Origin: HGM05190 sp964394205
GTDB lineage: Bacteria > Bacteroidota > Bacteroidia > Bacteroidales > Muribaculaceae
DNA length: 16,363 nucleotides
Assembly (NCBI GenBank): GCA_964394205.1
Contig: CAYMVS010000050.1
Location: forward strand, 1 to 16,363
Direction of reading: 5' to 3'
Shown here: positions 7,055 to 14,727 of the stretch, one piece after another
Numbering within the stretch: the first letter of the stretch is position 1
How the letters are laid out: the number at the start of each line of letters is the position of its first letter
The notes under the pieces: model-generated
Databases searched by the model: none
What the model was told of the DNA's origin: nothing
What the model saw: the letters and a program-made list of their open reading frames with translations, nothing else
Translations under genes and position numbers: made by a program

Positions 7055-7762
7055 ATGGAAGAAAGACTTCGAATATTACTGTGTGAAGATGACGAGAATC
7101 TCGGCATGCTTCTGCGCGAATATCTGCAAGCCAAAGGCTTCAACGCTGATCTTTACAGCGATGGCGAGAGCGGATATAAAGCGTTCCTTAAAGGAAAATA
7201 TGACCTGTGTGTGCTCGACGTGATGATGCCCAAGAAAGACGGTTTTGCCTTGGCTCAGGAAATCAGGACTGTCAACTCGGAGGTCCCCATCATTTTCCTG
7301 ACCGCCAAGTCTCTGAAAGACGACATTCTCGAGGGCTTCAAGATCGGGGCCGACGACTATATCACCAAACCGTTCTCGATGGAAGAGCTCGTGTTCCGTA
7401 TCGAGGCCATCCTACGCCGTGTCAAGGGCAAGAAGGGGAAGGAAATCACCATGTACAAGGTTGGCAAATTCACCTTTGACACCCAGAAACAGGTGCTGAT
7501 GATTGGTGACAAGGTGACAAAACTGACAACCAAAGAGTCGGAATTGCTGAGCCTGCTGTGTGCCCATGTCAATGAAATTCTTGAGCGCAACTTTGCCCTC
7601 AAGACAATCTGGATTGACGACAACTACTTCAACGCCCGCTCGATGGATGTCTACATCACCAAGCTGCGCAAGCATCTCAAAGACGACCCCACAATCGAGA
7701 TTATTAACATCCACGGAAAAGGATACAAACTCATCGCCCCCGAGGTTGAAGCGACAAAGTAA
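7055..7762 (+). CDS. rprY: OmpR-family response regulator, RprY-like
   Basis: A 235-residue DNA-binding regulator. The receiver domain (about 1-120) has the acidic pair CEDDEN near the N terminus, the phospho-accepting D55 in VLDVMMPKKDG, the conserved Thr in IFLTAKS, and K105 in ITKPFS. The C-terminal winged-helix domain (about 130-232) contains the TxxE core LTTKESELLSLL and the recognition region ARSMDVYITKLRKHL, followed by the hairpin IINIHGKGYKL. This is the complete OmpR/PhoB layout and the usual length. It is cotranscribed with the kinase gene. In Bacteroides and Porphyromonas, RprY-type regulators have been linked to stress and respiratory genes; the targets here are unknown, though the repeats in its own operon promoter are candidates. 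Confidence 0.92.
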   Translation: MEERLRILLCEDDENLGMLLREYLQAKGFNADLYSDGESGYKAFLKGKYDLCVLDVMMPKKDGFALAQEIRTVNSEVPIIFLTAKSLKDDILEGFKIGADDYITKPFSMEELVFRIEAILRRVKGKKGKEITMYKVGKFTFDTQKQVLMIGDKVTKLTTKESELLSLLCAHVNEILERNFALKTIWIDDNYFNARSMDVYITKLRKHLKDDPTIEIINIHGKGYKLIAPEVEATK

Positions 7763-7781
7763 CCTGAAGCCGTTTGAATAT

Positions 7782-7825
7782 AAGGTAAGCGATTTGGCTG
7801 ACTATCGGGCCAAATTGCTTACCTT
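7782..7825. repeat. 17-bp inverted repeat overlapping a promoter
   Basis: AAGGTAAGCGATTTGGC (7782-7798) pairs with GCCAAATTGCTTACCTT (7809-7825) in 17 positions, with one G-T pair, around a 10-base loop. It lies 20 bases after the regulator stop codon, so it could end that transcript, but no T-run follows. Its right arm contains most of the -7 box of the downstream gene and its left arm a TTTG. Confidence 0.75.
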
Positions 7826-7827
7826 TG
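7793..7827 (+). promoter_or_regulatory. Promoter of the ABC permease gene
   Basis: TACCTTTG at 7820-7827 is an exact -7 box in its most typical form (TTACCTTTGC). A TTTG at 7793-7796 lies 23 bases upstream, slightly farther than the usual 19-21. The start point would be near 7834, about 30 bases before the TTG start codon at 7865. Confidence 0.65.
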
Positions 7828-7864
7828 CATGTTGATATAAATACTCTAACCAGACAAATAAAAA

Positions 7865-9145
7865 TTGACATTCAAAAACATCAGCTTACCATTGTCGATT
7901 GCGCGCCGGCTGAGACTGAACCGGTCGGACGACGGGTCAAAACGGGTATCGACCGGCAGCAAGATTGCCGTGAGCGGCATCGCCATCTCGTTTGTTGTCA
8001 TGCTGCTGTCGGTGGCCGTGATGAACGGTTTCAAACATGAAATCAAGGCCAAGATAATGGGCTTTGACTCTCAGATAATTGTCTATCCCCCGACATCGGG
8101 CGCCACCGGAATCACCGAGACAACGCTCACGCTCAATGACACGCTGGCCGCCGTGCTCGACAGTTCACTCCCCGACGGGGCGGTCACTTCTCTCAACATC
8201 AATGTGCCGGTCATCTTCAAGACGGCCGATGACTTCCAGGGAATGATAATTCGCGGTATCGACGGCGACCACGACCTTAATTTTTTGGGGCAGAACGTCG
8301 TGGAGGGGACCCTGCCCGACCTCAAGACCGACTCTTCCCTCAACTCTCTTGTCATCCCCCGATTCATGGCCCGGCGCCTCATGCTCAATACCGGCGACCG
8401 GGTGCAGGCCTACTTTATCGACAACGAAAGTGTCAGAGCGCGCAACATGACTGTAGCTGCCATATACGACACCCACTTCAGCGACTACGACAAGGTGTAT
8501 GCCTTTGCCCGGACCGACTTTCTGCAACAGGTCAAACACCTGTCGCCGTCACAGGGCTCAAGCATCGGCATCAACAACGCGGGCCCCGAGGAGGCTATCG
8601 ACGCTGTGGCCGGCGGGTTGCAGAGCGCCATCTATGACATGGCCATCGAGCGTCCCGGCACACCGCTCTACCAGGTGCGCAGCGTCCATCAGACAGGCGC
8701 GATTTATTTCAGCTGGCTCGACCTACTTGACACAAACGTCATTGTCATCCTGACACTTATGGCCCTTGTGGCCGGGTTTACACTTGTGTCGAGCCTTTTC
8801 ATCATCATTCTCGAGCGGGTCAACATGATAGGCATCCTCAAAGCGATGGGCATGTCGACATGGTCGATTGTCAAGATATTCATTTTTGTCGCCGAGCGGC
8901 TCGTGTTGCGCGGTCTGTTGGCCGGCAACATATTGGCCGGGGCGGCAATCTTCGTTCAGTCACGCTGGCATCTTATACCCCTCGACCCCGAGAGTTACTA
9001 CCTGAGCTATGTCCCTGTAGCGGCCGACCCCGTCTGGTGGATCGCGCTCAACCTCGCCGTCATCGTCATGGCCGCCCTGGTACTGGTGGCTCCCTCGCGC
9101 GTTATCGCCGGCATCAAACCGACCACCGCCATCCGCTTTGACTGA
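7865..9145 (+). CDS. FtsX/LolE-like ABC transporter permease
   Basis: Inner-membrane permease of the MacB/FtsX superfamily, 426 residues with the LolC/LolE plan. It has one membrane segment near the N terminus (about 33-54, SGIAISFVVMLLSVAVMNGF), a large periplasmic domain (about 55-285), then three membrane segments (about 290-315, 335-365 and 390-412). The cytoplasmic stretch ERVNMIGILKAMGMSTWSIV between the second and third segments is the conserved coupling region that contacts the ATPase. Proteins of this plan in Bacteroidales are usually annotated as lipoprotein-release permeases. No LolD-type ATPase gene is adjacent, so the ATPase must lie elsewhere. The TTG start is chosen because no ATG exists in frame before the essential first helix, and because MTFKNISLPLSIARRL matches the family's usual N terminus. 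Confidence 0.88.
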   Translation: MTFKNISLPLSIARRLRLNRSDDGSKRVSTGSKIAVSGIAISFVVMLLSVAVMNGFKHEIKAKIMGFDSQIIVYPPTSGATGITETTLTLNDTLAAVLDSSLPDGAVTSLNINVPVIFKTADDFQGMIIRGIDGDHDLNFLGQNVVEGTLPDLKTDSSLNSLVIPRFMARRLMLNTGDRVQAYFIDNESVRARNMTVAAIYDTHFSDYDKVYAFARTDFLQQVKHLSPSQGSSIGINNAGPEEAIDAVAGGLQSAIYDMAIERPGTPLYQVRSVHQTGAIYFSWLDLLDTNVIVILTLMALVAGFTLVSSLFIIILERVNMIGILKAMGMSTWSIVKIFIFVAERLVLRGLLAGNILAGAAIFVQSRWHLIPLDPESYYLSYVPVAADPVWWIALNLAVIVMAALVLVAPSRVIAGIKPTTAIRFD

Positions 9146-9174
9146 ATCTGTAAAATTTCGTGTAAATTCAGTCA
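9139..9174. repeat. 9-bp inverted repeat spanning the permease stop codon
   Basis: TGACTGAAT (9139-9147) is the exact complement of ATTCAGTCA (9166-9174), with an 18-base loop. The permease TGA lies in the left arm. It may be a weak 3'-end hairpin; no T-run follows, so I do not call a terminator. Confidence 0.4.
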
Positions 9175-9209
9175 TCAGGAATTAAAAGAAAAAAATTCAC
9201 ACACCGACA

Positions 9210-9241
9210 TTTCCTCTTATACCATTTTTTTTGTAATTTTG
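9210..9241 (+). promoter_or_regulatory. rsfS promoter
   Basis: TTTC (9210-9213, one mismatch to TTTG), a 20-base spacer and TAATTTTG (9234-9241, exact -7 box). The start point would be about 9248, only about 12 bases before the ATG at 9260. This decides the rsfS start: the in-frame TTG at 9239 lies inside the -7 box. Confidence 0.65.
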
Positions 9242-9259
9242 TCAGTTCAAAATATCAAT

Positions 9260-9619
9260 ATGCCCGACAACTCAACACTGCAAGAACACCTCATCGAGGG
9301 AATACGCGACCGTAAGGGCCGCCACATAACGACTGTCGACATGTCGTCGATCGAGAGCGCCGCGTCGTCTCATTTCATCATCTGTGAAGGCACGTCGACG
9401 ATGCATGTATCGTCGATTGCCGACCACATTCGTGAATACATGCTTGACAATTACCGGGTCAAGCCGTTCAACTATGACGGCTATGGCACGTCACAATGGA
9501 TCGTGATTGACTATGGCGACACGCTTGTCCATGTCTTCACGCCCCAGGCGCGCGAGCTTTACAACCTCGAGGAGCTATGGAGCGACGCCGTCATCACCAA
9601 TCTGCCCGACCTTGACTAA
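9260..9619 (+). CDS. rsfS: Ribosomal silencing factor RsfS
   Basis: A 119-residue protein of the Iojap/RsfS family. Family members bind ribosomal protein uL14 on the large subunit and block subunit joining when nutrients are scarce. Visible family features are the early strand region ITTVDMSSIESAASSHFIIC, the helix after HVSSIADHIREYM, GYGTSQWIVIDYGDTLVHVF with the conserved Trp, and the C-terminal signature ARELYNLEELWSDA. An upstream in-frame TTG at 9239 would add seven residues, but it sits in the promoter, so ATG 9260 (MPDNSTLQEH) is preferred. The ftsH start follows 53 bases after the stop with no terminator, so the two are probably cotranscribed. Confidence 0.95.
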   Translation: MPDNSTLQEHLIEGIRDRKGRHITTVDMSSIESAASSHFIICEGTSTMHVSSIADHIREYMLDNYRVKPFNYDGYGTSQWIVIDYGDTLVHVFTPQARELYNLEELWSDAVITNLPDLD

Positions 9620-9672
9620 AAACAGATAACAATCCCGGCCCCGCCGTGCCGGCAAACTCAAAACCATCAACA

Positions 9673-11751
9673 ATGAAGTCCTTGAAACCCAAAAAAGGCT
9701 TTAATTTCAGCATATTTTGGCTCTACGCCCTGGTTGTGGCGTTTCTTGCCGGAATGTATTTCATCGACGAGAACGATGTAACCAAAGAGGTCAACTTCAC
9801 CGAGTTTGAAAAGGAAGTTGAAGCCAAAGGCATCTCCAAAATCATCGTGAACTCGCGCGAGCAAGTTGCCTACGGAGTGCTCACCCCCGAGCAGGCCAAG
9901 AAAATCTTTAACTCAAACGCCATCACCGACAAGACCCGGGCGGTGGTGAAAGCCAATATACCGTCGGCCGACGTATTGCAGAACAAGATCGAGCAATGGC
10001 GGCAGAACGGGCTTTTCACCGGCGACGTCGAGTATGAGAAGTCAAGCGACTACATGTCGCTGATATGGGGATTCGGCCCCATCCTGCTTCTGATCGTTTT
10101 CTGGTTTTACATGATGAAACGCATGTCGGGAAAAGATGGCGGCTCGGGAGGTGTGTTCAGCGTCGGCAAGTCAAAGGCAAAGATCTTTGACAAGGACGGC
10201 CCGGTGCAGGTGACCTTCAAAGATGTCGCCGGCCTTGCCGAGGCCAAAACCGAGATTGAGGAGATTGTCGAGTTCCTGAAAAACCCCGGCCGATACACCG
10301 ACCTTGGCGGCAAGATACCCAAAGGCGCTCTCCTTGTAGGCCCCCCCGGAACAGGCAAAACGCTGTTGGCCAAAGCTGTAGCCGGCGAGGCCAACGTGCC
10401 TTTCTTCTCCATGTCGGGCTCCGACTTTGTGGAAATGTTTGTCGGCGTTGGCGCCTCACGCGTGCGCGACCTGTTCAGGCAGGCCAAAGAGAAAGCGCCC
10501 TGCATTGTGTTTATCGACGAGATTGATGCCGTTGGTCGTGCCCGTGGCAAGAACCCCAACATGGGTGCCAACGACGAGCGCGAGAACACTCTTAACCAGC
10601 TGCTTATAGAGATGGATGGCTTTGGCACCAACAGCGGTGTGATTATCCTTGCGGCGACCAACCGCGCCGACATCCTCGACAAGGCACTGCTGCGCGCCGG
10701 TCGCTTTGACCGTCAGATATATGTCGATCTGCCCGACCTGCCCGACCGTATCGCGATTTTCAAGGTCCACATGCGCAACATCAAGACCGACGACACTGTC
10801 GACATCGACCTGCTGGCCCGTCAGACACCCGGATTCTCGGGCGCCGACATTGCCAACGTCTGCAACGAGGCCGCCCTCATCGCTGCCCGCCACAACAAGA
10901 AATCGGTTGGCAAAGAGGACTTTGTGGCCGCGGTTGACCGTGTGATAGGGGGTCTTGAGAAGCGTAACAAAATCACTACAGCCGAAGAGAAACGCTCAAT
11001 CGCCGTTCACGAGGCCGGCCACGCCTGCGTGTCATGGCATCTGCAATATGCCAACCCGCTCATAAAAGTGACCATCGTGCCCCGTGGCAAAGCCCTTGGC
11101 GCGGCATGGTATCTGCCCGAGGAGAGACAGATCACCCCCTCTCAGGCCATTTTGGACGAGATATGTGCAACATTGGGAGGACGCGCTGCCGAAGAGCTCT
11201 TCCTGGGTCGCATATCGACCGGCGCTGCCAACGACCTTGAGCGTGTCACCAAACAGGCCTACGCCATGGTGACCTACTTTGGCATGAGCGAAAAGCTGCC
11301 AAACATCTCCTACTATGACTCGACAGGCATGAGCCTTTACTCCAAACCTTACAGCGACAAACGTGCCAACATGATCGACGAGGAGGTGTCGCGCATCATT
11401 GCCGAGCAATATGAACGTGCAAAAAAGATTTTGCTCGAGCACGCCGACGGTCATAACAAACTGGCCGACACGCTGGTGACTCGTGAGGTTATCTTCACCG
11501 AAGATGTTGAGAAAATATTTGGGAAACGCCCGTGGACATCGCGAACCGATGAGATTCTCGCCGCTCAAGACAACACAAAGCAGCTTGCCGAGAGCAATGA
11601 CACCAAAGCCGCCGGCGACAAAGACGCCACTGTCGACACTGAAGTCAAAGACGATACTGTCGGCACCGAAACCAAAGACGACAAGGAGATTGCCGGCAAT
11701 GCCGACGGTGATACCGACAACCAGACGCCTCCCCCCTACAATCCGGCCTGA
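9673..11751 (+). CDS. ftsH: ATP-dependent zinc metalloprotease FtsH
   Basis: Hexameric inner-membrane AAA+ protease that extracts and degrades membrane and regulatory proteins. From ATG 9673 it has 692 residues. Layout: membrane segment about 10-30, periplasmic domain about 31-125, second membrane segment about 127-147 (GFGPILLLIVFWFYMM), AAA domain with Walker A GPPGTGKT at 223-230 and Walker B IVFIDE ending at E283, the second region of homology ending LLRAGRFDRQIYVD, and an M41 protease domain with zinc motif HEAGH at 446-450 and third ligand D521 in GAANDLE. All catalytic residues are intact. A GTG at 9646 would add nine residues (MPANSKPST), but ATG 9673 gives the usual short lysine-rich lead before the first helix. 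The last 60 residues form an acidic Asp/Lys/Thr-rich tail with an internal repeat. It follows rsfS closely. Confidence 0.97.
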   Translation: MKSLKPKKGFNFSIFWLYALVVAFLAGMYFIDENDVTKEVNFTEFEKEVEAKGISKIIVNSREQVAYGVLTPEQAKKIFNSNAITDKTRAVVKANIPSADVLQNKIEQWRQNGLFTGDVEYEKSSDYMSLIWGFGPILLLIVFWFYMMKRMSGKDGGSGGVFSVGKSKAKIFDKDGPVQVTFKDVAGLAEAKTEIEEIVEFLKNPGRYTDLGGKIPKGALLVGPPGTGKTLLAKAVAGEANVPFFSMSGSDFVEMFVGVGASRVRDLFRQAKEKAPCIVFIDEIDAVGRARGKNPNMGANDERENTLNQLLIEMDGFGTNSGVIILAATNRADILDKALLRAGRFDRQIYVDLPDLPDRIAIFKVHMRNIKTDDTVDIDLLARQTPGFSGADIANVCNEAALIAARHNKKSVGKEDFVAAVDRVIGGLEKRNKITTAEEKRSIAVHEAGHACVSWHLQYANPLIKVTIVPRGKALGAAWYLPEERQITPSQAILDEICATLGGRAAEELFLGRISTGAANDLERVTKQAYAMVTYFGMSEKLPNISYYDSTGMSLYSKPYSDKRANMIDEEVSRIIAEQYERAKKILLEHADGHNKLADTLVTREVIFTEDVEKIFGKRPWTSRTDEILAAQDNTKQLAESNDTKAAGDKDATVDTEVKDDTVGTETKDDKEIAGNADGDTDNQTPPPYNPA
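11629..11682 (+). repeat. 27-base imperfect tandem repeat in the ftsH tail
   Basis: Two adjacent 27-base units encode TVDTEVKDD and TVGTETKDD (residues 653-661 and 662-670). The reading frame is kept. It lies in the disordered C-terminal tail, after the protease domain. Confidence 0.7.
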
Positions 11752-12072
11752 CATCTTCACTCAGGCTCAACTGATCGTCACGCTCTGAAAGAGACGCTGC
11801 CAGAGTGTAACGTCAGTCGCTCTTACGAGCAAACATAAGCAACCCGATACACCCCGTGGATAATCGTGGGGCAGGTTTTCGCGCGCCTCCCGATTCCATC
11901 AGTCGACAAATCGATTATAGCACATTGTCCGGGTCAGCTGAAACCATTTTACACCATGTTACAATTCAGTTACAATCGGTTTGTGTCACGAGGCTTTTTC
12001 AAAATAAAAAATTAAATTTGCGTTGCCTCGGCATTTGTTTGAATTTCCAATATATTTAAACCACATATCAAC
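11752..12072 (+). promoter_or_regulatory. 321-base gap with the promoter of the exported-protein block
   Basis: No credible gene is seen here. The best promoter mark is TAAATTTG at 12013-12020, an exact -7 box; a TTTG at 11980-11983 is too far away (29 bases) to be its -33 partner, so that element is weak or replaced by an activator. The leader to the ATG at 12073 would be about 45 bases. Upstream lie three TTACA repeats (11949, 11959, 11970). Just after ftsH an 8-bp stem (ACGCTCTG/CAGAGTGT, about 11780-11816) might mark the ftsH 3' end, but no T-run follows. Confidence 0.5.
11949..11974 (+). repeat. Three phased TTACA direct repeats
   Basis: TTACA starts at 11949, 11959 and 11970, i.e. once per helical turn on one DNA face, centred about 65 bases upstream of the expected transcription start. 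This geometry is typical of activator sites, including those of OmpR-family regulators. Confidence 0.45.
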
Positions 12073-12612
12073 ATGTCTATCAAATCGTTATTTCTAATTA
12101 TGTTGATTGCCCTGACATCTTGTCTCACAGTCTCGGCAAAGGAGAAAACACCAAAGTATCTTGACCACCCTTACATGGTGGAGCAGTCGGGCTCGGCCCG
12201 CGAGGGGAAACTTGTGAAAGTATATGCATTTGGCAGCAATGCCGACAAAGCCATCGAGCAGGCAGAGAAAGATGCAGTTGCCGCCGTTCTGTTCTCAGGC
12301 GTGAGGCCGTCGGCCGAGGCTGCCGGAGCCGGTGTTGCCATGCCGCCCATGGTCGACGAGCGCACTCTCAACGACCACCTCGGATATTTCAATGACTTCT
12401 TTGAGAAAAAACTTAAGGGTGGCGAGTACAAATATGACTACCAACGCTTTGTGCGTCGTGTCAACTCTGAGTATCCCACGGGCGAAAACAATATAAAGAC
12501 CGACAAAGGACGTCGCGTTGGCATTTATCTGATTGTATATGTTGACCAGTTGCGCAAAAAACTGCAGGACGACTACATCCTCAAAGGCCTGAACGACTAT
12601 TTCAGCTATTGA
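12073..12612 (+). CDS. Exported LPP20-like protein, possible lipoprotein
   Basis: A 179-residue exported protein, first of four consecutive genes for envelope proteins. The N terminus is a signal sequence with a candidate lipobox LTSC (C17). A signal-peptidase I site after VSA (about residue 22) is the alternative, so lipidation is likely but not certain. The body contains GKLVKVYAFGSNADKAIEQA followed by EKDAVAAVLFSGV. This pattern of a strand and then an Ala-rich helix with paired A-x-x-D-A-V is that of the LPP20/FlgT-N fold found in small envelope lipoproteins and next to CsgG-like proteins. The C-terminal half has FFEKKLKGGEYKYDYQRFVRRV and a final strand GIYLIVYVD. No catalytic motif is seen. 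The next gene follows after 57 bases. The family call is by pattern only. Confidence 0.75.
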   Translation: MSIKSLFLIMLIALTSCLTVSAKEKTPKYLDHPYMVEQSGSAREGKLVKVYAFGSNADKAIEQAEKDAVAAVLFSGVRPSAEAAGAGVAMPPMVDERTLNDHLGYFNDFFEKKLKGGEYKYDYQRFVRRVNSEYPTGENNIKTDKGRRVGIYLIVYVDQLRKKLQDDYILKGLNDYFSY

Positions 12613-12669
12613 TACCGCTGTCAAACCTAATAAAACCAACCGATATCACAGAAACAAAACGGTATTCCA

Positions 12670-13641
12670 ATGAAACTGTTAAACAAGTATATTTTGGGCG
12701 CTATTACAGCACTTGCTGTAATCACCGGCGCCAAAGCCCAGGAGGCCTACAAACCCACCATCATGGTGTTTCCCGACGTTGCATGGTGTCAACAAAACAA
12801 CTATTGTGACGCCAACGGCAACGTAAGCTATGAAAAAGCATTGATGGACAAAGACATGAGAGGTGCCATAGGTGCCATTCAGGACATGATGGCCGCCCAG
12901 GGCTATCAGCTGATGGACCTCGAGCAGATGCTCAACGACCTTAAAAGCGAGGGTGCATACGACATGGTGCTCACCTCAAAGGGTGACGGGGAGATAGTCG
13001 AGGACGACCTTGACCGTCTCACACGAACCGCCTCGGCCGACATCATGGTGTCGCTTGCCGTCAACAAGGTGCCCTACGGGCCCCGCACCAAAGCGAGCAT
13101 CGACCTCAAATCGATCGACGCCGCCTCAAAAAAGACCATCCAATTTGTCCAGTCGCCAAGCGTGGCCTCGGGTGCCGACTTCGGCACATTGGTACAGCAG
13201 GCCATGAACGAGAGTTTCACCAACTTCCTGAGCCGTATCGATCAACACTTCGCCACCACGGCAGCCAAAGGTCGCGAGGGGAGCCTGACGTTCAAGATTG
13301 CCTCCGACTGCCCCCTGCGCATGGACAGTGAAATCACAATCGACGGCGAAACCGGCGAGCTGACCGATTATCTGGAGTACTGGCTGAGCGAAAACTGTCA
13401 GGGCGGCAGTTTCTCGCCCGGACGCAAGTCAAAAGTCAGCAACCAGTACCTGCAGGTGCGTATTCCTCTTTTCGGAACTGCCAAGAAGGGTGGTTTCGGC
13501 AGCCGTTCAGGCAAACGCCGCGCCCAGTCGGCCGAGTCTTTTGTCAAACCTATCGCCGACAAGCTCGCAGCCTCAGGTCTCTCTGTATCGGTCACCCCCA
13601 TCGGTGTCGGTAGTGCAATTGTTGTAATAGGCGGTCGTTAA
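12670..13641 (+). CDS. Exported DUF6175-like protein
   Basis: A 323-residue protein with a clear signal peptide (cleavage after AKA, about residue 23), so periplasmic or surface-exposed. The mature start KPTIMVFPDVAWCQQNNYC is a strand followed by a Trp-Cys loop. It continues with MMAAQGYQLMDLEQMLNDL, then MVLTSKGDGEIVEDDLDRL, ADIMVSLAVNKVPYGP, a middle domain ending NFLSRIDQHF, and a C-terminal domain ending GVGSAIVVIGGR. From memory this order matches the Bacteroidales family DUF6175, which has no known function; I could not confirm it by search. The N-terminal part (strand, helix, then ADIMV strand) resembles the nucleotide-free alpha/beta fold of CsgG/TolB N-terminal domains. It lies between two other exported proteins, 18 bases before the next gene, so it likely works with them. 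Confidence 0.78.
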   Translation: MKLLNKYILGAITALAVITGAKAQEAYKPTIMVFPDVAWCQQNNYCDANGNVSYEKALMDKDMRGAIGAIQDMMAAQGYQLMDLEQMLNDLKSEGAYDMVLTSKGDGEIVEDDLDRLTRTASADIMVSLAVNKVPYGPRTKASIDLKSIDAASKKTIQFVQSPSVASGADFGTLVQQAMNESFTNFLSRIDQHFATTAAKGREGSLTFKIASDCPLRMDSEITIDGETGELTDYLEYWLSENCQGGSFSPGRKSKVSNQYLQVRIPLFGTAKKGGFGSRSGKRRAQSAESFVKPIADKLAASGLSVSVTPIGVGSAIVVIGGR

Positions 13642-13659
13642 ACCTTTCATCAAACAGCT

Positions 13660-14640
13660 ATGAGAAAAATATTTGTTTCATTTATCGCTGTCCTCCTGAC
13701 AGTCATCGCCGCTATGGCACAAGACAACCGAGGCAAGATCGTGCTTGTGCCCTATCTGGTTAAAATCAACAACAACGGTGGCAACTCATCGGCCGACAAT
13801 CTCCTGCTCGACCGGCTGAATCAGATTGTCACAGCCGCCGGCATGGTTGGCAAAGGCCTTTACAGCCCGTTCATCATCACCGCCAATGCCGTTGAGCTTG
13901 AACACACCACCACAGCGACAATCCCGGCCAAGACAGCGCTGCGCCTCTCGCTGACAATCTACATTGGCAACGGCGAGAACGGTACCCTGTTCTCAAGCTA
14001 CAACATGGAGTTGCGTGGCATCGGTGACAACCTTGACCAGGCTTACGCGTCGGCCTACCGCAAGATCAACCCCCGGTCGCCCGAGCTTCTCCGGGCCATC
14101 GAGAGCGGCAAGCAGAAGATTATCGACTACTATGACGCCGAGGCTCCCGACATACTGCGCAAAGCCGAGACCGAGGCCGCCTCGGGCAACTTTGCCGAGG
14201 CCTACAACAGCCTGCTGTGCATTCCCAACATCTCACGCTATTACAATCAGGCTCAACAGCTCATCGCCGAGTATATGGCCAAAGACACCGCCACCCGCAA
14301 CGCGCGCCTGATCAGTCAGGCTCGGGCCGCGTGGAGCACCAATCCCAACGAGACCGGCGCCATCAATGCCGAGGAATATCTCAAGCAGATAGAGATGCCG
14401 TCGGCAGCGATAGCCGCCGAAGCCAAAGAGTTGGCCCGCGAGATCGCAACCCGCCTGCAAAAAGTTGAAGACCAACGTTGGGCCCGTGAGGAAGAAGAGA
14501 TCAGACGTGCCGCTCAAAACGAAGAGTTGGCAGCCCAGCGCGCCCACGAGAGAGAGCTTGCCTCGATCCGTGCCGCCCAAAAGGTTGCCGAGGCCCAATA
14601 TGCCCAGCGCACTTATTATTATAACGTATATTGGTGGTAA
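13660..14640 (+). CDS. Exported CsgG/TolB-like protein with charged helical tail
   Basis: A 326-residue protein with a signal peptide (cleavage near AMA, residue 20). The mature part opens with GKIVLVPYLVKINNNGG and a helix LLLDRLNQIVTAAGMV, then repeated strands ending RLSLTIYIGNGENGTLFSSY. This resembles the start of CsgG- or TolB-N-type envelope domains but is not a clear match. A middle helical part (about 135-225), with the TPR-like stretch ASGNFAEAYNSLLCIPNISRYY, follows. The final 90 residues form a long Glu/Arg/Ala-rich helix likely to be a coiled coil, ending in the aromatic stretch RTYYYNVYWW. Such a tail could reach across the periplasm or bind a partner. No enzyme motif is seen. 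The gene is tightly linked to its neighbours (18 bases before it, 87 after). Confidence 0.75.
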   Translation: MRKIFVSFIAVLLTVIAAMAQDNRGKIVLVPYLVKINNNGGNSSADNLLLDRLNQIVTAAGMVGKGLYSPFIITANAVELEHTTTATIPAKTALRLSLTIYIGNGENGTLFSSYNMELRGIGDNLDQAYASAYRKINPRSPELLRAIESGKQKIIDYYDAEAPDILRKAETEAASGNFAEAYNSLLCIPNISRYYNQAQQLIAEYMAKDTATRNARLISQARAAWSTNPNETGAINAEEYLKQIEMPSAAIAAEAKELAREIATRLQKVEDQRWAREEEEIRRAAQNEELAAQRAHERELASIRAAQKVAEAQYAQRTYYYNVYWW

Positions 14641-14727
14641 AAACGGCTGTTTGTCAATTCCATCCAACCTCAACCGCCCGCTCCTCTCTCCATCATTCAG
14701 ACAATCAATCATCACAAATTTCATGCA

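Noticed and set aside
9646..9672. Upstream GTG start for ftsH
   Set aside because: It would add only nine residues with no family support; ATG 9673 gives the usual FtsH N terminus.
11032..11760. Long minus-strand frame opposite ftsH
   Set aside because: It is antisense to the FtsH protease domain and tail; its Val/Gly-rich composition is typical of a complementary frame.
11856..12059. 67-codon plus-strand frame in the gap after ftsH
   Set aside because: It contains the -7 box at 12013-12020 and the TTACA repeats, and lacks any recognisable protein pattern.
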